Source of the DNA: Thiobaca trueperi
GTDB taxonomy: Bacteria > Pseudomonadota > Gammaproteobacteria > Chromatiales > Chromatiaceae
Reading direction: 5' to 3'
Length of the DNA: 64,000 bases
Assembly (NCBI RefSeq): GCF_004342175.1
Contig: NZ_SMAO01000002.1
Coordinates: 434,001-498,000 of the forward strand
In this document: piece after piece, positions 8,416 to 17,410 of the stretch
How the letters are laid out: each line of letters opens with the position of its first letter
How positions within the stretch are numbered: the first letter of the stretch is position 1
Position numbers and translations under genes: made by a program
Notes under the pieces: model-generated
Told to the model about the DNA's origin: nothing
Database searches by the model: none
The model's input: the letters and a program-made list of their open reading frames with translations, nothing else

Positions 8416-9900
8416 ATGGGTATCAAGACTAAGCTCAAGCTGATCGGATTGCTGCCGGTGCTGATGGCGGTGATCTTTGGTCTGATCGCTTACCAGGGGC
8501 AGGGACGCCTGAGCGACATGCGCCGGCAGACCACGCTGGCCGGGGAGATGCTGGATAAAATCTGGCAGTTGGAGTCAGCCACGCATCGTTTCGTCGAAAC
8601 GCGCGGAGCCAATTTCAGACCCCTGGTCTATGCGCTGTTCGATGTCCTCGACAGTCAGATGCAGCAGTTGAGCCAGGACAGCCTGGAGCCGTCCGCAGAC
8701 ACCAGCCTGACTGACCTGCGTGCGCGTCTGGCGCGGATCCATGGCGACTTCGTGAAGCTGGACCGCCTTTATCGTGGTGCCTTGCAGGCGTTCGATATGG
8801 CGCAGATCCTGCCGGTCGCCGAGCGCCTGCGGGCCGAATTGGGTGAGATCAAGCCGTTCCTGAGCCGTCTGCATTGGGGCAATCAGCAGGCGCTGACCGA
8901 CTACAGCGACCGGCTGGCGCGGACTCAGTTCATCCTGATCGGTCTGACGACACTGCTGATTCTCATGCTCGCGTATCCGGTGCTGTCGCGTATCAACACC
9001 GCGCTGGATGTACTCAGCCGGGGGGCGAAGGAACTGGGTGCGTGCAATCCGCCGTCAGTCCTGACCCTGTCTGGGCAGGATGAATTCAGCCAGCTTGCGC
9101 GCGACTTCAATCAGATGACGGAACGGCTTGCGGCGGCTGAAGCCGCGCGCACGCAGCATCTGCGCGAACTGGAAAACGCGGTCAAGGATCTGGAAAACTT
9201 CAGCTATTCGGTTTCGCATGACCTGCGCTCGCCGTTGCGGGCCATTGATGGCTTCGTCGCGATTCTGCTCGACGAATACGCCCCTCAGCTCGATGCGGAA
9301 GGATTGCGGCTGTTCGGCGTGGTGCAGGACAATGCCAAAAAGATGGAACAGCTCATTGATGACATTCTGGCCCTGTCACGCGCCGGTCGGCTTGAGCTGC
9401 AAACCAGTCGGGTCGATATGAATGACCTGGTGGATGCGGTCTGGTCCGACCTCTCGGAATCGCTCGGCGAGCGTCCGGTCCAGTTCCGGCGTGCGGATCT
9501 GCCATCCATCGTCGGCGATGCGCGGGCGCTGCGTCAGGTCTGGCAGAATCTGCTGGACAATGCGCTCAAGTTTACCCAGGGACGTGAGCCGGCGGTGATC
9601 GAGGTCAGCGCCGAATCGCTGGGCGGCATGATCCGCTACAGTGTCAAAGACAATGGTGCCGGTTTCGATCCGGCTTACGCCAACAAACTCTTCGGTCTCT
9701 TCCTGCGTCTGCATGGCACGGATGAATTCGCGGGCACCGGCGTGGGTCTGGCGATCGTCAAGCGATTCATCCAAAAGCACGATGGCCAGGTGGAGGGCAT
9801 CGGCGCGGTGGATGCCGGCGCCACCTTCAGCTTCAGCCTGCCGCTCCAGCCATCCATTGCCTCGGGAGGGCCACATGACCATGAGAGACACAGTTGTTGA
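8416..9900 (+). CDS. Membrane sensor histidine kinase (phytochrome-type HisKA)
   Basis: 494 residues. An N-terminal membrane helix (LIGLLPVLMAVIFGLIAY) is followed by a helical periplasmic region, a second helix near FILIGLTTLLILMLAYPV, a HAMP linker, and a HisKA domain with phospho-acceptor H268 in SVSHDLRSPLRAIDGF. The HATPase shows WQNLLDNALKFT, DNGAGFDP and GTGVGLAIVKRF. This kinase class usually pairs with Rcp1-like regulators, and one follows with a 26-nt overlap. The start codon sits two bases after a repeat and has no clear Shine-Dalgarno sequence, but it is needed to encode the first membrane helix. Signal unknown. Confidence 0.9.
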   Translation: MGIKTKLKLIGLLPVLMAVIFGLIAYQGQGRLSDMRRQTTLAGEMLDKIWQLESATHRFVETRGANFRPLVYALFDVLDSQMQQLSQDSLEPSADTSLTDLRARLARIHGDFVKLDRLYRGALQAFDMAQILPVAERLRAELGEIKPFLSRLHWGNQQALTDYSDRLARTQFILIGLTTLLILMLAYPVLSRINTALDVLSRGAKELGACNPPSVLTLSGQDEFSQLARDFNQMTERLAAAEAARTQHLRELENAVKDLENFSYSVSHDLRSPLRAIDGFVAILLDEYAPQLDAEGLRLFGVVQDNAKKMEQLIDDILALSRAGRLELQTSRVDMNDLVDAVWSDLSESLGERPVQFRRADLPSIVGDARALRQVWQNLLDNALKFTQGREPAVIEVSAESLGGMIRYSVKDNGAGFDPAYANKLFGLFLRLHGTDEFAGTGVGLAIVKRFIQKHDGQVEGIGAVDAGATFSFSLPLQPSIASGGPHDHERHSC

Positions 9901-10333
9901 CATCCTGCTGGTTGAAGACAACCCCAACGATGCCGAACTCGCCATTCGCGCCCTGAAAAAACACAATCTGGCGAATCATCTGGAATGGGTCAGGGACGGC
10001 GCTGCCGCGCTCGATTTTCTGTTTCAGCGCGGCGACTATGCCGGACGCTCCAGCACGCTGCCCAAGGTTGTGCTGCTGGATCTGCGTCTGCCCAGGGTGG
10101 ATGGGATCGAGGTCTTGAGTCAGGTGCGCGCACACCCGGAAACCCGCGATCTGCCGGTGGTGGTGCTGACCTCGTCCAAGGAGGAGCGCGATCTGATTGC
10201 CACCTACGAACTCGGCGTCAACAGCTTCGTCGCCAAGCCCATCGCCTTCGACGAGTTCGCCCGCACCGTGGCCGATCTCGGGATGTACTGGGTGCTCGTC
10301 AACCGCGTGCCCCCCGAGATCCGCCCTCTGTGA
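9875..10333 (+). CDS. Single-domain response regulator, Rcp1 type
   Basis: 152 residues with an excellent ribosome binding site (GGGAGGG) before the ATG at 9875. It is a lone receiver domain: acidic pair in LLVEDNPNDAEL, phospho-acceptor D69 in VVLLDLRLPRVDG, then VVVLTSSKEERD and a FVAKPI lysine. There is no output domain. Rcp1-type proteins receive phosphate from phytochrome-like kinases or shuttle it in relays. It overlaps the upstream kinase by 26 nt, and its TGA overlaps the next gene's ATG, so the three are one translation-coupled unit. Confidence 0.92.
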   Translation: MTMRDTVVDILLVEDNPNDAELAIRALKKHNLANHLEWVRDGAAALDFLFQRGDYAGRSSTLPKVVLLDLRLPRVDGIEVLSQVRAHPETRDLPVVVLTSSKEERDLIATYELGVNSFVAKPIAFDEFARTVADLGMYWVLVNRVPPEIRPL

Positions 10334-13300
10334 TGAGCGTTCCCCTGCGCCTGCTCCTGCTCGAAGACAATGCCGCCGACGCGGAGTTGAATGAACGCTG
10401 CCTGCGTCAATCGGGCTGGTCGTTCGTCTCGCGACGGGTGGAGTGCCGGGATGACTTTCTGGAGGCGCTGGAGGGCTTTCAGCCGGACGCCATTCTGGCC
10501 GACTACAGCCTGCCCCGATTCGACGGCCTGCAGGCGCTCGCGCTGGTGCGGGCGCGTGCGCCAAATCTGCCCTTCATTTTCGTCACCGGGGCGCTGGGCG
10601 AGGAGGAGGCGGTGGAGCTACTGTGCAACGGCGCCAGCGATTTCATTCTCAAGCATCATCTCGCCCGTTTGCCGATGGCCCTGGAGCGCGCCCTGGAGAT
10701 TGCCCGTCAGAGGCAGGCGCTGCGTCAGGCCGAGCAGGCACTCAGAGAAAGCGAAGAGCGTTTTCGCACCCTGGTGGAAACCACGCTGGACTGGATCTGG
10801 GAGATCGATGCTGAAGGGCGCTATACCTATGCCAGCCCGGTTTCGCTCAGTCTGCTGGGCTATACGCCCGAGGAATTGCTTGGACGCAGCGTATTCAGTC
10901 TGATGCCGCCCGCTGAGGCCGCGCGGGTCGGCGCCTTCTTTGCCGAAAATGTCGCCGCCCCACGCCCGTTTTCGATGCTTGAGAACACCTGTCTGCACCG
11001 GAACGGCCAGGCGGTCACGCTGGAAAGCTCCGGGACGCCGATCATCGCCCCGGACGGCCGTTTGCTCGGTTATCGCGGTATCGACCGCGACATCTCTGAG
11101 CGCAAGCGTCAGGAGGCGATATCGCGGTTGCAGACGCAACGGGCGACGGCCCTGCTGGAACTGCCGCGCGCCGCCGACCGGCTCAATGAGTCCGAGTTCA
11201 TGCAGTTCGGCCAGGAGCTGGCCGAGGAACTGACCGGGAGCCGGATCGCCTTCGTCCATTTCGTCAACGACGATCAGAAAACCATCGAACTCATCGCCTG
11301 GTCGCGGCGCACTCTCGACGGCTATTGTCAGGCCAACTATGACGGGCATTATCCCATCAGTCAGGCCGGCGTGTGGGCGGATGCCCTGCGTCAGCGCGCG
11401 CCCGTGGTCTTCAACGACTACGCCACGGCGTCCGGCAAACATGGATTGCCTGAGGGTCACGCGGAACTGATCCGTCTGATCAGCGTGCCGGTGCTGGACG
11501 GCGAGCAGGTGCGCATGATGGCCGGAGTCGGCAACAAGCCCACGCCCTATACCGATCTGGACGTGGAAACCGTGCAGCTCATCGCCAACGAGATCTGGCG
11601 CATCGTGCGCCAGCGGCGCGCCGAACAGGCGCTGGCCGCCAGCGAAGAACGGCTGGCGCTGGCGCTGGAGGGCTCAGAGTTGGCAACCTGGGACTGGCAG
11701 GTGCAGACCGGTGCACATCAGTGCAATGATCGCTGGGCGCAGATGCTGGGTTACACCCTGGACGAGCTTCAGCCCATCACCATCGAGACCTGGAACAGTC
11801 TCTGTCATCCGGACGATCTGAGGCTGGCTCAGGGATTGTTGGAGCGTCATTTTCAAGGGAAGACCGACGCTTTCGACGTTGAGATGCGTCTGCGTCATCG
11901 CGACGGCCATTGGGTGTGGGTGCTGGATCGCGGCAAGGTGGTGGAATGGGATGCGGATGGCAAACCCCTGCGCATGGCCGGCACTCATCTCGACATCACC
12001 GACCGCAAGGAGGCCGACCAGCGCCTGCGCAAACTCTCGCTGGCCGTGGAGCAGAGTCCGACCAGTATCGTCATCACCGATCTGGAGGCGCGGATCGAAT
12101 ACGCCAATCCGGCCTTTACCCGCGTTTCGGGCTATACCCTTGAGGAGGCGCGCGAGCAGAATCCGCGCCTGCTGCAATCCGGTCACACCCCGCGCGCGGT
12201 CTATGATGATCTCTGGGCCACCCTGACCCGTGGCGAGGTCTGGCGCGGCGAGTTCTGGAACCGGCGCAAGGACGGCAGCGACTATGTCGAACTGGCGGTC
12301 ATCTCCCCGGTTCGTCAGGCGGACGGTTGCGTGACCCACTATCTGGCGGTCAAGGAAGACATCACCGCGCGCAAAGCGGCCGAAGAGGAGCTGGAGCATT
12401 ACCGTCAACGCCTGGAGGATCTGGTGGAGACGCGCACCGCCGAACTGCGGGCGGCGGAGGAGCAGAGCCGGCTGATCCTCGAATCGAGCGCCGACGGGCT
12501 CTATGGCGTCGATCTGGAGGGGCGCGCCACCTTCATCAATCCGGCCGCCTGCGCCATGCTGGGCTATGCGCCGCAGGATTTTCTGGGTTGCTGCACGCAT
12601 GACCTGCTGCATCACACCCGCGCGGACGGCACCCCCTATCCGCGTGAAGACTGTCCGGTTCACGGCACCCTGCGTGACGGGCGGGTGCTGCGCCAGGATG
12701 AAGACACCTTCTGGAATGTCGATGGCGAGCCCTTTCCCGTCAGCTATTCCTCACACCCCATGTATCGCGATGGCGAGATCATCGGCGCGGTGGTGAGCTT
12801 TTTCGACATCAGCGCCAAACAGCAGACAGAGGCCGCGCGGCAGGCGGCGCTGGACGAGGCCGAGCGTCTGGCGCGTCTGAAAAGCGAATTCCTGACCAAC
12901 ATGAGCCATGAGATCCGCACCCCGCTCAATGCCGTGCTGGGCTTTGCCCAGATCGGCGTCCGCGAAAGCGACGGTCGCCGGGCGCACGAGTTCTTCAAAC
13001 GCATTCTGGACTCGGGTCAACTGCTGCTCGGGATCGTCAACGACATCCTGGATTTTTCCAAGATCGAGGCCGGCAAGCTCCGCATCGAGCAGGGGGTGAT
13101 CGACCTGCGCGAGGTCATCGAACGCTCGATCAATCAGTTGCAGACGCAGGCGCTGGACAAAGGACTGGATTTCCGCCTGGAAGAATCCGGCGATCTCCCC
13201 GCCACCTGCCGGGGCGATCCGCTGCGGCTTGCGCAGGTGCTGACCAATCTGCTGTCCAATGCCATCAAGTTCACCGCGCAGGGAGAGGTCGTGCTGAAGG

Positions 13301-14679
13301 TGTCGCGTGATGATCAATACCTGTCATGGCGTGTGACGGACACCGGCATCGGCATGACCGACGAACAGATGGCCGGACTCTTCCGCCCCTTTGAGCAGGC
13401 CGACGGCTCCATCACCCGCCGCTTTGGCGGTACCGGGCTGGGACTGGCCATCACCCGGCGTCTGATCGATATGATGGGCGGCGAGATCCAGGCTGAAAGC
13501 CGTTTGGGCGCTGGCACGCAATTCAGGGTGCGGATCCCGCTCCATGAGCCGGCCGGCACGCTCAGGTCGCATCCACTCAGGGCCGAGGCACCGCCGTCGT
13601 TACGCCGGCAGCGTCTCCGCAGATTCATTATCCTGGTGGCTGAAGACAATGCGGCGAATCGTCTGGTGCTGGAAGAGCTGTTGAACGAGGAAGGCTGCTG
13701 GCTGATCCAGGTCGAGAATGGTCAGCAGGCCGTAGAGCAGGTGACACGGAACGGTCCCAACGCCTTCGATCTGGTGCTGATGGATATTCAGATGCCGGTC
13801 ATGGACGGTTTCGAGGCGACCCGGCAGATTCATGCGCTGGCGCCGACGCTGCCGATCATCGGCCTGACCGCCCATGCGCTGGAAACCGAACGCACGCGCT
13901 GTCTGGAGGCGGGCATGGTCGATCATGTCGCCAAGCCGGTGGAGCTGGATTCGCTGGTGGCGACCATTCTCAGACATGCGCCGATCAGTGCCGAGGCCGG
14001 TGTCGCGCGGTCGGTGATCGCCAGCGGCCTGTCCGGCGTGGCAGCATCACCGACGCCTGGCGGTCGCCAGACCCAGATCGACTGGCTGGCGCTGACTGAA
14101 CGCTACCGGCAGCGCCCCGCCTTTCTGCCCAAACTTCTGGCATCCGTCATCGAAGTCAACACGGGCTATCCAGCCGCCTTGCGCCAGGCGGCCAAACAGG
14201 GCGATCTGGCCCAGATCGCCTTTCTCGCCCACAGTCTCAAAGGCACCGCCGGCAATCTCTTCGCCAACTATCTGCGCGAGCTGTCCGCCAGCACGGAAAG
14301 CAACGCCCATGCAGAACGGCCCGATGCCTATCGTCAGGCCGCGCGGCTCGCCGGTCTGCTCGATATCCTGTTGCGCGAGATCGCGGATTGGCAGGTGGCA
14401 GCGGACGCCCCCAAGGTGATGGATGCCGATGCACCGCCCCCCATCGATTGGGACCGCCTGACCGACACGCTGGACCGTCTGGAGTCGCTGCTTGTCCTTG
14501 ACGACACGGCCGCCAACACGCTCTTCGATGAATCGCAGCCCCTGTTGCGGCAGGTCTGTGGCGAACAGATCCAGCGACTGGGCCGGCATATCCAGCAATT
14601 CGATTATCCGGCGGCACTTGATCTCCTGCGCGAGGCGCGGGCGACGCTGGATCTGGCGGTGAGGGCGGATTCAACGTGA
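10333..14679 (+). CDS. Multi-sensor hybrid histidine kinase (REC-PAS-GAF-3xPAS-HisKA-HATPase-REC-Hpt)
   Basis: 1448 residues, cytoplasmic, from the ATG overlapping the previous stop. Domains in order: receiver with D57 (ADYSLPRFDG); PAS (about 150-265); GAF_2-like domain (about 280-430, VHFVNDDQKTIELIAWSRR); three PAS domains (about 435-560, 565-690, 705-830); HisKA with H859 ([15 protein letters not shown]); HATPase; receiver with D1151 ([11 protein letters not shown]); Hpt with H1300 (AHSLKGTAG). A C-terminal helical stretch of about 75 residues (LESLLVLDD...FDYPAALDLLREA) resembles the tail of the hybrid kinase at 51558. It probably collects several signals and completes a phosphorelay with the two preceding genes. 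Confidence 0.92.
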   Translation: MSVPLRLLLLEDNAADAELNERCLRQSGWSFVSRRVECRDDFLEALEGFQPDAILADYSLPRFDGLQALALVRARAPNLPFIFVTGALGEEEAVELLCNGASDFILKHHLARLPMALERALEIARQRQALRQAEQALRESEERFRTLVETTLDWIWEIDAEGRYTYASPVSLSLLGYTPEELLGRSVFSLMPPAEAARVGAFFAENVAAPRPFSMLENTCLHRNGQAVTLESSGTPIIAPDGRLLGYRGIDRDISERKRQEAISRLQTQRATALLELPRAADRLNESEFMQFGQELAEELTGSRIAFVHFVNDDQKTIELIAWSRRTLDGYCQANYDGHYPISQAGVWADALRQRAPVVFNDYATASGKHGLPEGHAELIRLISVPVLDGEQVRMMAGVGNKPTPYTDLDVETVQLIANEIWRIVRQRRAEQALAASEERLALALEGSELATWDWQVQTGAHQCNDRWAQMLGYTLDELQPITIETWNSLCHPDDLRLAQGLLERHFQGKTDAFDVEMRLRHRDGHWVWVLDRGKVVEWDADGKPLRMAGTHLDITDRKEADQRLRKLSLAVEQSPTSIVITDLEARIEYANPAFTRVSGYTLEEAREQNPRLLQSGHTPRAVYDDLWATLTRGEVWRGEFWNRRKDGSDYVELAVISPVRQADGCVTHYLAVKEDITARKAAEEELEHYRQRLEDLVETRTAELRAAEEQSRLILESSADGLYGVDLEGRATFINPAACAMLGYAPQDFLGCCTHDLLHHTRADGTPYPREDCPVHGTLRDGRVLRQDEDTFWNVDGEPFPVSYSSHPMYRDGEIIGAVVSFFDISAKQQTEAARQAALDEAERLARLKSEFLTNMSHEIRTPLNAVLGFAQIGVRESDGRRAHEFFKRILDSGQLLLGIVNDILDFSKIEAGKLRIEQGVIDLREVIERSINQLQTQALDKGLDFRLEESGDLPATCRGDPLRLAQVLTNLLSNAIKFTAQGEVVLKVSRDDQYLSWRVTDTGIGMTDEQMAGLFRPFEQADGSITRRFGGTGLGLAITRRLIDMMGGEIQAESRLGAGTQFRVRIPLHEPAGTLRSHPLRAEAPPSLRRQRLRRFIILVAEDNAANRLVLEELLNEEGCWLIQVENGQQAVEQVTRNGPNAFDLVLMDIQMPVMDGFEATRQIHALAPTLPIIGLTAHALETERTRCLEAGMVDHVAKPVELDSLVATILRHAPISAEAGVARSVIASGLSGVAASPTPGGRQTQIDWLALTERYRQRPAFLPKLLASVIEVNTGYPAALRQAAKQGDLAQIAFLAHSLKGTAGNLFANYLRELSASTESNAHAERPDAYRQAARLAGLLDILLREIADWQVAADAPKVMDADAPPPIDWDRLTDTLDRLESLLVLDDTAANTLFDESQPLLRQVCGEQIQRLGRHIQQFDYPAALDLLREARATLDLAVRADST

Positions 14680-14691
14680 AATGCAAGACGA

Positions 14692-14780
14692 ATGGACAGG
14701 ATTAACAGGATTTCACATGATTGACAGGATGTTGTGATACCTGATTTTTAATCCTGAGAAATCCTGTTAATCCTGTCTAT
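14692..14780. repeat. GGACAGG palindromic repeat after the hybrid kinase gene
   Basis: The left arm ATGGACAGGATTAACAGGAT (from 14692) and the right arm ATCCTGTTAATCCTGTC (14761-14777) are near-complementary. The middle holds further partial CAGGAT/ATCCTG pieces. It fills most of the 149-nt gap before glcB and could act as a strong transcript hairpin. Confidence 0.85.
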
Positions 14781-14828
14781 TTTTACTCACACACACCCTC
14801 GCCCTGTCGGGGAACGGAGTTTGACACG

Positions 14829-16997
14829 ATGACCGAACGTCTGGAAATCGGCGGCCTGAAGATCGCCAAACCTTTGTATGACCTGGTGAAGAACGAGATC
14901 GCCCCCGGCACAGGGATTGATCCCGATGCCTTCTGGCAATCCTTCGCCGCCATCCTCGCCGATCTCGCGCCGCGCAACCGCGAGCTGCTTGCCAAACGCG
15001 ACGCCCTTCAGGCCAAAATCGATGCCTGGCATCTGGAGCATCGGGGCCAGCCGCAGGACATGGGCGCCTATCGCGCCTTTCTGTCCGACATCGGTTATCT
15101 GGTCCCCGAAGGTCCGGATTTTCAGGTCAGCACGACCAATATCGACCCCGAGATCGCCCACATCGCCGGCCCGCAGCTCGTGGTTCCGGTCAGCAATGCA
15201 CGTTATGCGCTCAATGCCGCCAATGCGCGCTGGGGCAGTCTCTATGACGCGCTCTATGGCACCGACGCCATCCCGGACGCCGACGGTCTGGAGCGCGCTA
15301 AGGGCTTCAATCCGGCCCGCGCGGCGGCGGTCGTCGCCCGCGCGGCGGCCTTTCTCGACGAGGCCGCACCGCTCGCGCGCGGCTCGCATGCCGAGGCGCA
15401 TGGCTACCGACTCGATCAGGGCAGACTGAGTGTGCGGCTTGCCGATGGCAGCGAGACCAGCCAGGCCGATCCGGCGCAGTTCGCCGGCTATCGCGGCGAT
15501 GCCGCACAGCCCGAGGCGATCCTGCTGGTCAATCACGGCCTGCACATCGAGATCCAGATTGACCGCACCCATGCCATCGGTCAGAACAGCGCGGCGGGTG
15601 TCGCCGATGTGCTGCTGGAATCGGCCATCACGGCCATCCAGGACTGCGAGGATTCGGTCGCGGCGGTCGATACCGAGGACAAGGTCGGCGTCTATCGCAA
15701 CTGGCTCGGTCTCATGAAGGGCGATCTGACTGCCAGCTTCGACAAGGGCGGGCGGACGGTCGAACGGGCGCTGGAGCCGGATCGCGTCTATACCCGGCCC
15801 GAGGGCGGCAGTCTGACGCTGCCCGGCCGCTCACTGCTGCTGGTGCGCAATGTCGGCCATCTGATGACCATTGATGCCGTGCTTGATGCCGAGGGCAACG
15901 AGGTGCAGGAAGGCATGCTCGACGGCATGGTCACGGTGCTTTGCGCGCTGCACGATGTGCATCCCGCATCCGGCGCGCGCCGCAACTCGCGCGCCGGCAG
16001 CGTTTATATCGTCAAGCCCAAGATGCACGGACCCGACGAGGTGCAACTGGCGGTCGATCTCTTCGCCCGCATCGAGGATGCGCTGGGACTGGCGCGCAAC
16101 ACGCTCAAGATCGGCATCATGGACGAGGAGCGCCGGACGACCGTGAATCTCAAGGAATGCATCCGCGTCGCCCGTGATCGCGTCATCTTCATCAACACCG
16201 GCTTCCTCGACCGCACCGGCGACGAGATCCACACCGACATGGAGGCCGGCCCGGTGCTGCGCAAAGGCGCCATGAAAGGCGCGGCCTGGCTGGTGGCCTA
16301 CGAGGACTGGAACGTGGATGTGGGTCTGGCCTGCGGTCTGCCCGGCCATGCCCAGATCGGCAAGGGCATGTGGACCATGCCGGACGAGATGGCAGCCATG
16401 CTCAACGCCAAGATCGCTCATCCCAAGGCCGGCGCCAACTGCGCCTGGGTGCCCTCGCCAACCGCCGCGACCCTGCACGCCACCCATTATCATCGGATCG
16501 ATGTCAGCGCGGTTCAGGCTGAACTGGCGAAGGGCGGCCCTCGCGCCAGTCTCGACAGCATCCTGCAGATCCCGCTCGACCCAGACTGCGCCTGGACGCC
16601 GGAGGAAATTCAGGAGGAACTGGACAACAACTGTCAGGGCATCCTGGGCTATGTGGTGCGCTGGATCGATCAGGGCGTGGGCTGTTCCAAGGTGCCGGAC
16701 ATCGCCAATGTCGGTCTGATGGAAGACCGCGCGACCCTGCGCATCGCCAGTCAGCATGTCGCCAACTGGCTGCATCATGGCGTCGTCAGCGAGGCGCAGG
16801 TGATGGAGACCCTCCAGCGCATGGCAGCGGTGGTCGATGGCCAGAACGCCGGGGATCCGCTCTATCGTCCGATGGCACCCGCCTTCGATGGGGTTGCCTT
16901 CCAGGCCGCCCGCGATCTCATCTTCAAGGGCCGCGAGGAGCCGAATGGCTACACCGAACCGACCCTGCACGCCATGCGTCGGCGGTTCAAGGGTTAA
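14829..16997 (+). CDS. glcB: Malate synthase G
   Basis: 722 residues, the usual size of the large G isoform (E. coli 723). Diagnostic segments: [78 protein letters not shown] and [16 protein letters not shown]. It condenses glyoxylate with acetyl-CoA to malate in the glyoxylate/glycolate pathways. GGAG lies 10 nt before the ATG. The stop TAA is part of the TTAA border of a palindromic repeat. No isocitrate lyase or glycolate oxidase gene is in the window. Confidence 0.97.
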   Translation: MTERLEIGGLKIAKPLYDLVKNEIAPGTGIDPDAFWQSFAAILADLAPRNRELLAKRDALQAKIDAWHLEHRGQPQDMGAYRAFLSDIGYLVPEGPDFQVSTTNIDPEIAHIAGPQLVVPVSNARYALNAANARWGSLYDALYGTDAIPDADGLERAKGFNPARAAAVVARAAAFLDEAAPLARGSHAEAHGYRLDQGRLSVRLADGSETSQADPAQFAGYRGDAAQPEAILLVNHGLHIEIQIDRTHAIGQNSAAGVADVLLESAITAIQDCEDSVAAVDTEDKVGVYRNWLGLMKGDLTASFDKGGRTVERALEPDRVYTRPEGGSLTLPGRSLLLVRNVGHLMTIDAVLDAEGNEVQEGMLDGMVTVLCALHDVHPASGARRNSRAGSVYIVKPKMHGPDEVQLAVDLFARIEDALGLARNTLKIGIMDEERRTTVNLKECIRVARDRVIFINTGFLDRTGDEIHTDMEAGPVLRKGAMKGAAWLVAYEDWNVDVGLACGLPGHAQIGKGMWTMPDEMAAMLNAKIAHPKAGANCAWVPSPTAATLHATHYHRIDVSAVQAELAKGGPRASLDSILQIPLDPDCAWTPEEIQEELDNNCQGILGYVVRWIDQGVGCSKVPDIANVGLMEDRATLRIASQHVANWLHHGVVSEAQVMETLQRMAAVVDGQNAGDPLYRPMAPAFDGVAFQAARDLIFKGREEPNGYTEPTLHAMRRRFKG

Positions 16998-17104
16998 ACC
17001 GCGCCCAGTGCGGTAGGCGATGTTTGAGGAGTGGATCAACCTTGGCAGCCTTGAAGACTGTGTGAGCTGGCGCGGTTTAAGAGATTAAAAATATAAGGTT
17101 TTAA
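16994..17104 (+). repeat. Palindromic element copy 3 (unit A plus linker only)
   Basis: Unit A is 16998-17076 (79 bp); the linker runs 17077-17104. The left TTAA contains the glcB stop codon. Where unit B would begin, a long inverted repeat starts instead. Confidence 0.9.
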
Positions 17105-17283
17105 GGTGGTTTCCGGGAAAGTTTCTACCCGAGTCAAGGCTCCAAATGGACAGGATGAACAGGATTTCGCAGGATTCACAGGAGATAAACCGTTGTTTTC
17201 TTGATCCTGTCAATCTTGAAAAATCCTGTGAATCCTGTCCATTCACGACCTTTCCGTGGGTAGATTGTTTTCAGGAAATCACC
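17105..17283. repeat. Long inverted repeat (GGTGGTTTCC...GGAAATCACC), copy 1
   Basis: The ends GGTGGTTTCCGGGAAA and TTTTCAGGAAATCACC are about 16-bp imperfect inverted repeats. The core is a GGACAGG-type palindrome (ATGGACAGGATGAACAGGAT ... ATCCTGTGAATCCTGTCCAT). A TAA flanks both sides (17102-17104 and 17284-17286), and the right flank reads TAAACCGCG, the start of a palindromic unit. 17287-17410 shows no gene. Confidence 0.88.
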
Positions 17284-17410
17284 TAAACCGCGCGCCGCCA
17301 AGGCTGGTGAATGCGCCAACGTCGAATTCACTCGAAACTCAGGTGAATTCCGAAAATGACTTGACCAAGACCTCAACTCTCGTCGGTCGGGTGAGTCAGG
17401 GCGCTGCTTC

